Below are positions 15,882-24,874 of a DNA stretch of 64,000 nt, piece by piece; position 1 is the stretch's first letter; every line of letters begins with the position of its first letter. The stretch spans positions 62,001-126,000 of the forward strand of contig PALG01000029.1 in assembly GCA_002707025.1 (NCBI GenBank), in the 5' to 3' direction. Below the pieces are notes generated by a model. The model was given only the letters and a program-made list of their open reading frames with translations, did no database searches and had not been told where the DNA came from. Source of the stretch: Flavobacteriaceae bacterium. Its GTDB lineage: Bacteria; Bacteroidota; Bacteroidia; Flavobacteriales; Flavobacteriaceae. The position numbers and the translations under genes were made by a program.

Positions 15882-17600
15882 CTATAAATTTTGCTTTTTT
15901 AATTCTTCAATGATAAAGTCGGACGTACGCCATGCCAATGCCAAAATGGTCCAGGTAGGATTTTTATCGGCTTGCGAAACAAACGGCCCCGCATCCACTA
16001 TAAATACGTTCTTTACGTCGTGCATTTGCTCAAACTCGTTCACTACCGAAGTTTTGGGGTCGTCGCCCATTCGGGTGGTCCCTACCTCATGGATAATACG
16101 TCCGGGGTTCAACAACCCGTAGTCACGGTCTTTCCCGGGTTTGTCGCCTAACGGAATACCACCTAGGTTATGGCAAATCTCCTCGAAGGTATCGTGCATG
16201 TGTTTGGATTGCTTGCGTTCGTAGTCGCTCCATTTGTAATTAAAGCGCAATACTGGGATTCCCCATTCATCGACTGTACTAGGGTCTATTTCACAATAGT
16301 TGTCTTTCATGGCAATGGATTCGCCTCGGCCAGAAACCCCCATTACCGAGCCATAGAATTTCTTCACGTCTTCCCGTAGGCCATTTCCGTAGCCGCCCAC
16401 TTTCTCTCCCAGGTATTTATTGAGGGAGTTGGGGTTGAAGCCCGTGCCGTAGCCTGGCATGCCCATACCGCCCCATACTTCAATATGGTAGCCCCGTGGG
16501 AAGTCCAGTTTTTTATTATCCAACCACCATGGGGAGTACACATGCAAGCCTCCTACCCCATCTTCGTTATAGCGTTTACGGTTCATCAATTCCGGAACAA
16601 AGAACACGCGGTCCGTTCCGGTGGAATCGTGCAGGTATTTACCTATGAGTCCGCTGCTATTCCCCAATCCGTTGGGAAACTTCTCACTTTTGGAATTCAG
16701 TAAAATTCGCGCCGAACTACAGGCAGAAGCGGCCAAGATCACCACTTTTCCTTTAACGGCATATTGTCTTCGGTCCTCTTTACTAATGTATTTCACCCCC
16801 GTGGCTTTTCCATTGTCATCGATCATGACTTCGCTCACCATGGAATTCACGTACAAATCCACTTGCCCCCCATTTTTCTGCGCAGGGAAGATCAAACAGC
16901 TTCCCGAGGAGAAATCGGCATACACCGAACAGCTTCGGTTGCACTGGCGGCAGTAAAAACACACGCCGCGATCGTTATTCAAACGCTTGGTCAAGATGGA
17001 CAGTCGCGACGGAATCACATCCACGCCCGACTTCTTAGCGCCTTTGATGTAATACAGTTCGTGCAATCTGGGTTTGGGTGCCGGCAAGAAGAATCCGTCG
17101 GGATCGTTCTCCCGTTTTTCATTACTTCCGAAGACCCCAATCAGTTTATCAACTTTATCGTAATACGGTTTTACATCTTCATAGCCAATGGGCCAGTTAT
17201 CCCCAAGGCCATCCTTGTCCTTTCCTTTAAAATCCTTTGGGCCAAACCGAAGGGAAATACGTCCCCAGTGATTGGTACGGCCGCCCAGCATGCGGGAACG
17301 GAACCAATCGAACCTTGTGTCTCCAATTTGTGTATAGGGTTCCCCTTCAATTTCCCAACCGCCATAGGCAGTGTCGAACTCCCCAAAGGGGCGTTGTGTG
17401 CCAGCTCCCCGACGAGGGGATTCGTACGGCCATTTAAACTGGGTTTGTTGTTCGGGGTTGGCAGGGTCAAAATGCGGACCTGCTTCAATAACGGCTACTT
17501 TCAATCCGGCATCTGCGAGTACTTTGGTCGCCATACCGCCACCGGCGCCGGAACCTACAATCACGACATCATAGGTTTTTTGGGATTCAATAATTTGCAT
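15882..17600 (-). CDS. GMC family FAD-dependent oxidoreductase (sugar/alcohol dehydrogenase-like)
   Basis: The product (572 aa) oxidises an alcohol or sugar with FAD. The N-terminal ADP-binding loop VVIVGSGAGGGMATKV (about 13-28) is followed by VIEAGP, and SRMLGGRTNHWGRI near 120 is the GMC FAD-contact region. Near the C-terminus, IIHEVGTTRMGDDP and NPTWTILALAWRTSDFI form the GMC_oxred_C domain. A cysteine cluster (CFYCRQCNRSC, near residue 220) is present, as in many members partnered with a subunit 3. The protein lacks its own signal and probably crosses the membrane with the Tat-signal-bearing subunit encoded next. The exact substrate is not predictable. Confidence 0.9.
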   Translation of the reverse strand: MQIIESQKTYDVVIVGSGAGGGMATKVLADAGLKVAVIEAGPHFDPANPEQQTQFKWPYESPRRGAGTQRPFGEFDTAYGGWEIEGEPYTQIGDTRFDWFRSRMLGGRTNHWGRISLRFGPKDFKGKDKDGLGDNWPIGYEDVKPYYDKVDKLIGVFGSNEKRENDPDGFFLPAPKPRLHELYYIKGAKKSGVDVIPSRLSILTKRLNNDRGVCFYCRQCNRSCSVYADFSSGSCLIFPAQKNGGQVDLYVNSMVSEVMIDDNGKATGVKYISKEDRRQYAVKGKVVILAASACSSARILLNSKSEKFPNGLGNSSGLIGKYLHDSTGTDRVFFVPELMNRKRYNEDGVGGLHVYSPWWLDNKKLDFPRGYHIEVWGGMGMPGYGTGFNPNSLNKYLGEKVGGYGNGLREDVKKFYGSVMGVSGRGESIAMKDNYCEIDPSTVDEWGIPVLRFNYKWSDYERKQSKHMHDTFEEICHNLGGIPLGDKPGKDRDYGLLNPGRIIHEVGTTRMGDDPKTSVVNEFEQMHDVKNVFIVDAGPFVSQADKNPTWTILALAWRTSDFIIEELKKQNL

Positions 17601-17688
17601 TTAGCTTGGGTTGGTTATTTTAAAGAACCCTAAAAATACAATTATTTTTATACGATGCTTTACTTTTTTTAAGCTTTCCCATTACCAC

Positions 17689-19356
17689 TTAAAACAACCC
17701 TACAATTTCCCCGGACTCATTCATATCAATGTGTTCTGCTGCGGGAGTAGCAGGAAGTCCTGGCATACGCAAGATGTTACCAGCAATGGGAATGATAAAT
17801 CCAGCTCCTGCGGCAATTTCAAATTCCCGTATGTGAATATCGAAATGCTCGGGACGACCCAATTGTTTTTCATCGTCACTCAAACTCTTTTGGGTTTTTG
17901 CAATACAGATAGGTAGTTGTCCATAGCCAAGTTTTTCATAACGCTGCAACTGGATTTTGGCCTTATTGGTAAGCAGGACATGCTCGGCCCCATAAATGGT
18001 TTTGCAGACCTTTTCCATTTTGGTGCGTACCGAGTCTTCCAATTTGTAAGTAGGATGAAAAGAAGTAGTACAACTTTCAGCCGCTTGTACTACTTTTTCA
18101 GCGAGGTCCAAGCAGCCTTTGCCCCCTTCGGCCCAGCCGTGGCTTAGGGCTACTGAAACCCCTAATTTTTCGCAATGGGCTTTCAGCAATTGCTTTTCAG
18201 CTTCCGTATCGCTGGTAAACCCGTTGACCGAAACCACAATGGGCAACCCAAAACTCTGCAAACTTTTGATGTGCCGTTCCAAATTGGGAAAGCCCTTTTC
18301 CAAGGCATCGGTATCTTCTTGGGTGAGATCTGAAAGGGGTTTGCCCCCATGGTATTTCAAGGCCCGGATGGTCGCCACCAAAACCACGACTTTCGGGGAA
18401 AGACCTGCCGTACGGCATTTGATATTCAGGAACTTCTCGGCCCCAAGGTCGGCTCCAAAACCTGCTTCGGTGACCACAAAGTCTCCTAAACTCATCCCCA
18501 TTTTTGTAGCCAAAATGGAATTGGTCCCTTGCGCAATATTGGCAAAGGGTCCACCATGGATAATGGCCGGATTCCCTTCCAGGGTTTGGACCAAATTGGT
18601 CTTAATGGCATCCTTTAGCAATACGGCCATGGCGCCTTCGGCCTTAAGGTCACGGGCAAAAACCGGTTTTCCTTCCCAGGTGTCGGCTACATAGATACTT
18701 CCCAGTTTTTCCTTTAAATCGGTAAAACTAGTACTAAGGCATAAAATGGCCATGATTTCTGAAGCCGCAGTAATATTAAATCCGGTTTCCCGAGGGATGC
18801 CCCCCGCTTTACCTCCCAGTGCTGCGATAATGTTGCGCAGTCCCCGATCGTTCATATCCATACAGCGTTTCCATTGTACGGTACGCGGATCGATACCCAG
18901 GCTTTTGGTCTTACTTTGAATGTTGTTCTCAATAAGGGCTGAAAGGAGGTTGTTGGCCTTTTCAATGGCGTGAAAATCGCCGGTAAAGTGCAAATTGATA
19001 TCCACCATGGGGATCACTTGGCTCCAACCACCGCCTGCCGCGCCCCCTTTTATTCCGAAGACCGGGCCCAAACTAGGTTCCCGTATCACGGTGACGGTCT
19101 TTTTACCCATCTGGCAAAGGGCGTCCCCCAATCCGATGGAAGTGGTGGTCTTCCCTTCCCCAGCGGGGGTTGGGGTAATGGCCGTGACTAGAACCAAGTT
19201 GCTCTTTGCTACTTTCGCCTCCTCAATTAAGGATAGGGGAAGCTTGGCTTTGTCATGTCCGTAGTACTCCAAGACAGACTCGGGAATATTTAATTTTTGA
19301 GCGATTTCCTTAATGGGTTGTGCAGGGACGCTTTGGGCAATTTCAAGATCGGTCAT
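17689..19356 (-). CDS. fhs: Formate--tetrahydrofolate ligase
   Basis: The product (555 aa, usual length) makes 10-formyl-THF from formate, THF and ATP in the cytoplasm, feeding purine and fMet synthesis. Diagnostic segments are the P-loop TPTPAGEGKTTTSIGL (about 59-74), FGIKGGAAGGGWSQVIPM and NLHFTGDFHAI; PMLANPANMP-type regions are not needed for this call. The C-terminus contains IPIAGNILRMPGLP, another signature. The gene follows (by 23 bp) the DoxX gene on the same strand and may share its transcript. No folD or other C1 gene is adjacent. Confidence 0.97.
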   Translation of the reverse strand: MTDLEIAQSVPAQPIKEIAQKLNIPESVLEYYGHDKAKLPLSLIEEAKVAKSNLVLVTAITPTPAGEGKTTTSIGLGDALCQMGKKTVTVIREPSLGPVFGIKGGAAGGGWSQVIPMVDINLHFTGDFHAIEKANNLLSALIENNIQSKTKSLGIDPRTVQWKRCMDMNDRGLRNIIAALGGKAGGIPRETGFNITAASEIMAILCLSTSFTDLKEKLGSIYVADTWEGKPVFARDLKAEGAMAVLLKDAIKTNLVQTLEGNPAIIHGGPFANIAQGTNSILATKMGMSLGDFVVTEAGFGADLGAEKFLNIKCRTAGLSPKVVVLVATIRALKYHGGKPLSDLTQEDTDALEKGFPNLERHIKSLQSFGLPIVVSVNGFTSDTEAEKQLLKAHCEKLGVSVALSHGWAEGGKGCLDLAEKVVQAAESCTTSFHPTYKLEDSVRTKMEKVCKTIYGAEHVLLTNKAKIQLQRYEKLGYGQLPICIAKTQKSLSDDEKQLGRPEHFDIHIREFEIAAGAGFIIPIAGNILRMPGLPATPAAEHIDMNESGEIVGLF

Positions 19357-19379
19357 GGTATCATTTTTACAGTAATCGA

Positions 19380-19760
19380 TTAATCAAATAGTATTTTATA
19401 GGTTTCCTTTCGGGAAAACAATAAAATGACATTCAGAAGGACCACCAACAGAGCAGGCCACATTTCAGTAAAATCCTTATTGATGATACTGAACATTAAA
19501 AAGGCCAAGGATAGTGGGAACAAAAGTATATAGATGAAACTTTTCCATTTATTGGCCAATAGGAAAATGCCAATAAGGATTTCAAAAATGTACAACAAAG
19601 GTAAATAACTCACCACGGCATCCAGAAAACTTTCTGCCGCTTCAGGCATTTGTCCATAACTGTTGGGAATGATGTGTAAAAACTTGTTGAGCGCATAGGC
19701 AATAAGGAATAGCCCTAAGAGGATGCGCAAGAACTTAAAGGCGGGTCTTGACTTTTCCAT
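19380..19760 (-). CDS. DoxX-like small membrane protein
   Basis: The product (126 aa) has four hydrophobic segments (about 10-30, 48-68, 72-92, 98-118) and the FLRILLGLFLIAYALNKFLH start that resembles DoxX-family four-helix membrane proteins. These are proposed to take part in membrane redox or quinone-linked reactions, but the function of most is unknown. It precedes fhs by 23 bp on the same strand. A second DoxX-family gene occurs at 56834-57208. Confidence 0.75.
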   Translation of the reverse strand: MEKSRPAFKFLRILLGLFLIAYALNKFLHIIPNSYGQMPEAAESFLDAVVSYLPLLYIFEILIGIFLLANKWKSFIYILLFPLSLAFLMFSIINKDFTEMWPALLVVLLNVILLFSRKETYKILFD

Positions 19761-19866
19761 AATTTTAGGAGTTAGAAGGTTTTCAAAAAGTTACCCTAAA
19801 GATAGCAGTAGCGCTTAGGTTCTTAAATGACAAATATCATACGGCCAAAAAAAACCATCTTGAACC

Positions 19867-21051
19867 CTACTCCATATAATCTCGTACCCAGCGGGTTAGT
19901 TCTTCTCCATGTAGGTTTTTTGCCAATACCTTACCGTTGGCGTCCAATAAAAAGTTTGCCGGAATGGTTTGGATGCGCAAGGTTTTCATAAATGGCGCAT
20001 CGTCCCCTTGTAAATGGGAAGCGTGCAACCAACGATGGGCGCCATCCTTTTCAATAGCCGCTTTCCAGGAAGCTTCGCTACTCTCGAGTCCGTAGGCTAC
20101 AATCTGAAACCCTTCCCCATGATACGTTTCCCAAAGAGGTACCAATACCTCCCGATTCTCTTTTCGGCAAGGCACGCACCAAGACGCCCATAGGTCGATA
20201 AGGGTTAATGCACTCCCCAACTGAGGATACAAGTCTGTAGTTTCCCCAGAAACCATAGGGAGTGAAGTATTCGGGAAAGTGCTGTTCACCAAAACGGGCA
20301 ATACGGAAGTATCGGCTTTTTTGCAAAGTTGTTGCACCCAAGGATGATTGGGTTGGACCTCCTTCCATTGTTCGCATTGGGCATAGAGGAACTCGGCCGT
20401 GCGTTCGTAATCCTGCTGCGGGCTCACCCACCGAACGGCCACCAAGGCGGGGAATAATTGTTTGGTTTGGGAAGCAAATTCCATCAACATTTTTTGGTAG
20501 TTGAACAGCGCTTGTTCCTTTTCCAATAATTGCGAACCCTCTTCCACGTTCCATTCTTTATTTTCCAAGTATTGCTGAAAGGCATCCAATTTGATATCGC
20601 GAAGTTTTAATAATTCCGCATTGGCATCGGAAGGGTTTTGCAAGGAAAAGCTTTGCTGAAAGTGATCGGCGGAAGCAGTTATTTCCAAACTTTCGCCCGG
20701 TTGCCACACCACGGGCATGTAATTGGAGACAAGAGGGGTTTCATTGCTCAAGAAATTTTCACGGTTTCCTGGCTTCTGAAGGGCAATTTCCAACAAAACG
20801 CTCTCTGAAGTTTCGGGTACCTTCCGGAAAGCAAAGTTTCCATTGGCATCCACTTCCGAAGAATCTATTATGGTTCCCAGAAAAGGGGAAGCGATATTGG
20901 AAAAGCCATTGGGACTTAGTAAATAAACTGTTAATTCGCTAGGTGTATTGGAAGCTACGGTTAGTGTTCCCGATATAGGTGTTTTTTGGGTACAACCTCC
21001 CCATAGAAATGGCACTAAGAACCCTATCCATAAAACAAATCGATTTTTCAC
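19867..21051 (-). CDS. TlpA-like thioredoxin-domain lipoprotein
   Basis: The product (394 aa from the GTG at 21051) has a lipoprotein signal (GFLVPFLWGGC), an N-terminal beta-sandwich similar to DUF4369, and a C-terminal thioredoxin-like domain with the redox motif WASWCVPCRKENRE. TlpA/ResA-type proteins reduce or isomerise disulfides in the periplasm, often for cytochrome maturation. The start is uncertain. A GTG at 21063 is also in frame, but GTG at 21051 shares one base with the menB stop (TAGTG), the usual sign of translational coupling, and puts the signal peptide at the N-terminus. It lies in the menB transcript. Confidence 0.85.
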   Translation of the reverse strand: MKNRFVLWIGFLVPFLWGGCTQKTPISGTLTVASNTPSELTVYLLSPNGFSNIASPFLGTIIDSSEVDANGNFAFRKVPETSESVLLEIALQKPGNRENFLSNETPLVSNYMPVVWQPGESLEITASADHFQQSFSLQNPSDANAELLKLRDIKLDAFQQYLENKEWNVEEGSQLLEKEQALFNYQKMLMEFASQTKQLFPALVAVRWVSPQQDYERTAEFLYAQCEQWKEVQPNHPWVQQLCKKADTSVLPVLVNSTFPNTSLPMVSGETTDLYPQLGSALTLIDLWASWCVPCRKENREVLVPLWETYHGEGFQIVAYGLESSEASWKAAIEKDGAHRWLHASHLQGDDAPFMKTLRIQTIPANFLLDANGKVLAKNLHGEELTRWVRDYME

Positions 21052-21890
21052 TAAGGCAACCACTTTTTATTGAAATTCGGTTTACGTTTTTCCAAAAAGG
21101 CGTCGCGCCCTTCCTTGGCTTCATCGGTCATATAGGCCAATCGAGTAGCTTCCCCGGCAAATACCTGTTGCCCTACCATCCCGTCATCGGTAAGGTTCAT
21201 GGCAAACTTGAGCATTTTAATGGAAATCGGACTTTTCGCCAAAACCTCCTGAGCCCATTGGTAGGCGGTTTGCTCTAACTCATCATGTGGCACTACGGCA
21301 TTCACCATTCCCATGTCATACGCTTCTTGGGCACTGTAATTTCTTCCGAGGAAAAAGATTTCCCGAGCCTTCTTTTGGCCCACCATTTTGGCCAAATAGG
21401 CACTTCCGTAGCCACCATCAAAACTCGTCACATCGGCATCGGTTTGTTTAAAGATCGCGTGTTCCTTACTGGCCAGGGTCATATCGCAAACCACATGAAG
21501 GCTATGCCCACCCCCTACGGCCCAACCCGGTACCACACAAATTACGGCTTTGGGCATAAAACGGATAAGCCGTTGTACTTCCAGAATATTCAGCCGGTGG
21601 TAGCCATCGTCCCCCACGTACCCCTGATGGCCTCTTGCGGCTTGATCGCCTCCACTACAAAAACTATAGACGCCATCTTTGGGAGAAGGCCCTTCTGCAG
21701 AGAGCAATACCACACCAATAGAAGTATCTTCTTGAGCATCGTGAAAAGCATCCAGTAATTCGCTGGTAGTCTTGGGTCTAAAAGCATTTCGTACTTCAGG
21801 ACGGTTGAAGGCAATACGTGCCACGCCCTCACATTTTTTATAGGTAATATCGGTATATTCTTTAGCGGTTTTCCATTCGGGTGTGCTCAT
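21051..21890 (-). CDS. menB: 1,4-dihydroxy-2-naphthoyl-CoA synthase
   Basis: The product (279 aa) is the crotonase-fold enzyme that cyclises O-succinylbenzoyl-CoA in menaquinone synthesis. Supporting motifs are FCSGGDQAARG near residue 82, PGWAVGGGHSLHVVCDMTLAS near 125, and DADVTSFDGGYGSAYLA near 160; the last carries the active-site Asp/Ser region of MenB. The C-terminal KPNFNKKWLP is typical for the family. The gene is separate from the other men clusters in this window. It has its own promoter in the short divergent intergenic region and is coupled to the downstream TlpA-like gene. Confidence 0.97.
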   Translation of the reverse strand: MSTPEWKTAKEYTDITYKKCEGVARIAFNRPEVRNAFRPKTTSELLDAFHDAQEDTSIGVVLLSAEGPSPKDGVYSFCSGGDQAARGHQGYVGDDGYHRLNILEVQRLIRFMPKAVICVVPGWAVGGGHSLHVVCDMTLASKEHAIFKQTDADVTSFDGGYGSAYLAKMVGQKKAREIFFLGRNYSAQEAYDMGMVNAVVPHDELEQTAYQWAQEVLAKSPISIKMLKFAMNLTDDGMVGQQVFAGEATRLAYMTDEAKEGRDAFLEKRKPNFNKKWLP

Positions 21891-21907
21891 ATTTCTTAAA
21901 TTTACCC

Positions 21908-21915
21908 CAAAGATA
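21908..21915 (-). promoter_or_regulatory. -7 box of menB promoter
   Basis: TATCTTTG on the minus strand, a perfect TAnnTTTG match, 17 bp upstream of the menB ATG. It sits in the 33-bp gap shared with the divergent peptidase gene, which starts at 21924. Confidence 0.6.
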
Positions 21916-21923
21916 AATTAAAA

Positions 21924-23048
21924 ATGATGCGTAGCCTTTTAATCCTGTTTACAATTTTATTTGTTTTTCCTGCCATTCATGCCCAAGAGCCCTATCAATT
22001 TACTGAGGTTATTGATCTAGAGGCGACCCCAGTAATAAGTCAGGGACGCACTGGAACCTGTTGGAGTTTTTCAAGTACTTCTTTTTTAGAAAGTGAAATT
22101 ATACGGCTTACAGGGAAAGCCATTGACCTTTCAGAAATGTACACCGTTCGGAATACCTACCCCAAGAAAGCCAAAAATTATGTAATGCGGCAGGGGAAGG
22201 CACAATTTAGTGAAGGAGGATTGGCCCATGATGTCATGAATTCGGTAAAGGAGTTCGGATTAGTGCCCAATGAAGCGTTCAACGGTTTACCCTATGGCCA
22301 GGAAAATCACAACCACGCCGAATTAGTAGCGGTCTTAGAGGCCATGGTAAAGACCTACGTAGACAACCCGGGAAGAAACCTAAGTGCGCGCTGGAAACCT
22401 GCTATCGATGCCGTCTTGGACATTTATTTAGGGGAAAATCCCGACAGCTTTACCTTCGAAGGTAAAACCTACACCCCACAGTCATTTTTGGAAATAACGA
22501 AAATCGATCCCACCGCGTATGTGACCCTGACCAGTTTTGATCACGCACCCTTCTACGCTCAATTTATATTAAACATCCCCGACAACTGGAGCTATGGAAG
22601 CATGTACAATGTTCCTTTGGATGAAATGATGGCTACTATGGACCATGCTTTGGAAAATGGGTACACGGTAGAATTGGATTGCGACGTGAGTGAACGTACC
22701 TTTTCCTCAAAAGACGGAGTGGCTGTTATTCCTGCAGACGAGGAAAACAACATAAAAGCCCTACAAGGAGTGTATCCGGAAAAGACAATTACGCAAGAAA
22801 ATCGACAGCAAGCATTCGAAAGTTTTGCAACCACCGATGACCATTTAATGCATGTCACCGGAATTCTGAAGGATCAAAATGGAACGAAATATTATAAAGT
22901 AAAAAACAGTTGGGGAACCGATGCCAATCGCAATGCCCATGGTGGGTATGTGTATTTCAGTGAAAGTTATATGCGTTTAAAAGCCATCAGTATTATGATA
23001 CATCAAGGGGCGCTGGATAAAGAAACTGCCAAAAAGTTAAATTTATAA
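21924..23048 (+). CDS. Exported C1-family cysteine peptidase (bleomycin-hydrolase/aminopeptidase C-like)
   Basis: The product (374 aa) has a signal peptide (LLILFTILFVFPAIHAQ) and a papain-fold domain of the bleomycin hydrolase type. The catalytic Cys is in SQGRTGTCWSFSSTSFLESE (about residue 48). The catalytic His is in DHLMHVTGI (about 310), and the Asn is in KVKNSWGTDANRN (about 330). Family members are usually cytoplasmic hexameric aminopeptidases, so the signal peptide makes this a periplasmic or secreted version, a pattern known in Bacteroidota. It is divergent from menB with only 33 bp between. Confidence 0.9.
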   Translation: MMRSLLILFTILFVFPAIHAQEPYQFTEVIDLEATPVISQGRTGTCWSFSSTSFLESEIIRLTGKAIDLSEMYTVRNTYPKKAKNYVMRQGKAQFSEGGLAHDVMNSVKEFGLVPNEAFNGLPYGQENHNHAELVAVLEAMVKTYVDNPGRNLSARWKPAIDAVLDIYLGENPDSFTFEGKTYTPQSFLEITKIDPTAYVTLTSFDHAPFYAQFILNIPDNWSYGSMYNVPLDEMMATMDHALENGYTVELDCDVSERTFSSKDGVAVIPADEENNIKALQGVYPEKTITQENRQQAFESFATTDDHLMHVTGILKDQNGTKYYKVKNSWGTDANRNAHGGYVYFSESYMRLKAISIMIHQGALDKETAKKLNL

Positions 23049-23069
23049 TAACCCCCTCTATTTCGGCGT

Positions 23070-23077
23070 TATTTTTG
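23070..23077 (+). promoter_or_regulatory. -7 box for the gene at 23092
   Basis: TATTTTTG, a perfect TAnnTTTG match, 14 bp upstream of the ATG at 23092. Confidence 0.5.
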
Positions 23078-23091
23078 ATAGTTTTGAACCG

Positions 23092-23547
23092 ATGCAAAAA
23101 TTACTATACATCATCGCATTTTTACCCTTTGTAGGGATGGCGCAATTCGATTTTGAAACCCGCTATTTCAAAATGGATGGTGCTTCCCTCCCGGAAGTTC
23201 CTGAAATTAGTGCTTTCGATGTAGATTTTGGGCCCAAACGTGATTTTACCTTAAGAAAGTTTTCAGACTTTAATAAAATCACTGCAGAAAATTACTGGCA
23301 GCCTGTAGACATGATGGCAGCGTTGGAGGGAGAACAACAACTGAAGCGTCAAAACAACTACAATGTAGAAGCCCTTCAGCAACAATACAACAATCGGTTG
23401 GGGGCTAAAGCTTATGCTCCAGACGGAAGCACCAAAGTAACCAATCCGGTATATAAAGAACAACGAGGGTTAAATTTTGTGAATTCCTGCCCTCCTTTTG
23501 GCATTTGCCCAAGGTGTGCGCCGTACCGAATTGGAAGGGGCTACTAA
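23092..23547 (+). CDS. Small exported protein with cysteine-rich C-terminus
   Basis: The product (151 aa) has a signal peptide (LLYIIAFLPFVGMAQ). A mature region rich in Gln, Asn and Tyr includes a Gln-rich stretch near residues 85-105. It ends in NSCPPFGICPRCAPYRIG, with three Cys in a C-x5-C-x2-C pattern near the C-terminus. I do not recognise the family. It has its own promoter and ends convergently with the CvfB-like gene, overlapping its stop by 4 bp. The Cys pattern could bind a metal or form a disulfide; no more can be said. Confidence 0.7.
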   Translation: MQKLLYIIAFLPFVGMAQFDFETRYFKMDGASLPEVPEISAFDVDFGPKRDFTLRKFSDFNKITAENYWQPVDMMAALEGEQQLKRQNNYNVEALQQQYNNRLGAKAYAPDGSTKVTNPVYKEQRGLNFVNSCPPFGICPRCAPYRIGRGY

Positions 23548-24371
23548 ATTAATTCAATTCCGTCTTCCCGAAGATTTATCTGTTTGTCCTTGTAGAGGCT
23601 ACCAATCGCTTTTTTAAAACTTTTCTTACTGAGACCCAATTCATTTTTAATGGTTTCGGGATCGCTTTTATCATGCAATGGAAGGAACCCTCCTGCCGCT
23701 TTTAATTCTTCTAAAATATAGTTGGCATTAGGCTCAATGCTACGGTAGCCTGGAGTTTGCAGGACCACATCCAGTTTATTATCGGGACGTACTTTTTTAA
23801 TAAAAGCTTTCATACGGTCTCCGGTACGGATGTCTTCAAAAATATCTTCCAGAAAAATAAGCCCTTTGTGTTTCCCATTTACAATAACATTGGCACCCTG
23901 TTCGGTGATATGGGTAACCATTACCTCTACCTCATCAAACATGTTCACCGTAACTTGTTCATTGCTTAAAAATTTATTGGTCTTACTGGAACCTACCAAC
24001 CGCTGGGTCTTGTCATCTAAATATAAGTAAACAATATACCAATGGCCTACTTTCATGGGACGAGCCTGTTCCTTAAATGGAACAAACAATTGCTTTACCA
24101 AGCCCCAATCCATAAAAGCTCCATATTTATTGACATCACTACAATGTAAATATCCAAAATTATGGAGTGTTACATAGGGGCGTTCTGTAGTGGCAATAGG
24201 GCGCTCTTCATTGTCCAAATACACAAACACCTCTAAAGAATCCCCTATGGTATAGGTTTCGGGTTTGTACTTATGGGGCAACAATACTTCATTCTCTTCT
24301 GAATCGCCCAAATAAAGGCCAGGATCGGTTTCCCGTAAAATGGTTAGGGTATTATATTCGCCTAGTTTCAT
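23544..24371 (-). CDS. cvfB: CvfB-like S1-domain RNA-binding protein
   Basis: The product (about 275 aa) matches the YitL/CvfB family: N-terminal S1-like beta barrels (MKLGEYNTLTILRETDPGLYL, KYGAFMDWGL, VMVTHITEQGANVIVNGK) and a C-terminal winged-helix domain (GLSKKSFKKAIGSLYKDKQI). In Staphylococcus CvfB affects virulence gene expression; its molecular role as an RNA binder is incompletely known. A longer frame begins at 24404, but a perfect -7 box (24380-24387) lies inside it, so the real start is the ATG at 24371 or the adjacent one at 24374. The promoter is so close that the mRNA is probably almost leaderless. Confidence 0.88.
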   Translation of the reverse strand: MKLGEYNTLTILRETDPGLYLGDSEENEVLLPHKYKPETYTIGDSLEVFVYLDNEERPIATTERPYVTLHNFGYLHCSDVNKYGAFMDWGLVKQLFVPFKEQARPMKVGHWYIVYLYLDDKTQRLVGSSKTNKFLSNEQVTVNMFDEVEVMVTHITEQGANVIVNGKHKGLIFLEDIFEDIRTGDRMKAFIKKVRPDNKLDVVLQTPGYRSIEPNANYILEELKAAGGFLPLHDKSDPETIKNELGLSKKSFKKAIGSLYKDKQINLREDGIELI

Positions 24372-24379
24372 CATAATGG

Positions 24380-24387
24380 CAAAGGTA
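24380..24387 (-). promoter_or_regulatory. -7 box of the cvfB promoter, adjacent to the start codon
   Basis: TACCTTTG on the minus strand, a perfect TAnnTTTG match, ending 5 bp before the ATG at 24374. It decides the start of the gene, because the longer frame from 24404 would contain it. Confidence 0.55.
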
Positions 24388-24460
24388 ATCTTTTTCTTCA
24401 GCAAAAAGAATTTCCCAATGGGCTTACCAATCGATTTTTTAATTAATTTAGTTACCCCGT

Positions 24461-24874
24461 ATGAGAAGTATAGAACATCACCGTATCCCTGATAAGTACC
24501 ACTTGGATCACGTTTATGAAACCGAGATCCTTAAGGCTTACATTTACGGGAGGATTGTTGTCGTAGAAGCTCATGAAGGAGTGACCATCTCCTACAAAAC
24601 CGCTTTCTCTATCTTATTGGCTGGACTTCGGCTAATCGGTTCAAGGAAATGGGTATATATTTCCAACCGAATTCACTCTTACTCCCTCAATCCCAATGAT
24701 TATAAATACCTAGAAAAAGTACCTACTTTAAAAGGAATGGCAGTAGTAAGTCCCGAACATGACAAATTGAAAAGTGCTTTGGTGGAGCGAAATTTCTTCA
24801 AAAAACCCTATGAAACCTTTACCACATTAGAAGATGCTTTTCAGTGGGCAGAGGCCTTCCTGCCTAAGAAATAG
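24461..24874 (+). CDS. Conserved small protein, STAS/SpoIIAA-like, unknown function
   Basis: The product (137 aa) has no signal peptide or membrane segment. The alternating strand/helix pattern (AYIYGRIVVVEAHEG, then WVYISNRIHSYSLNPNDY, AVVSPEHDKLKSAL, YETFTTLEDAFQWAEAFL) resembles the SpoIIAA/STAS-like fold seen in many flavobacterial proteins, a guess from pattern only. It ends convergently with menD, overlapping the menD stop by 11 bp. A TAATTTAG element close upstream is a weak -7 candidate. The function is unknown. Confidence 0.7.
   Translation: MRSIEHHRIPDKYHLDHVYETEILKAYIYGRIVVVEAHEGVTISYKTAFSILLAGLRLIGSRKWVYISNRIHSYSLNPNDYKYLEKVPTLKGMAVVSPEHDKLKSALVERNFFKKPYETFTTLEDAFQWAEAFLPKK

Noticed and set aside
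16764-17633. 289-codon plus-strand frame opposite the GMC gene
   Set aside because: It is a shadow of the GMC gene on the other strand, has no promoter, and its product matches no family.
24375-24404. Longer start for cvfB at 24404
   Set aside because: The -7 box at 24380-24387 would lie within the coding region.
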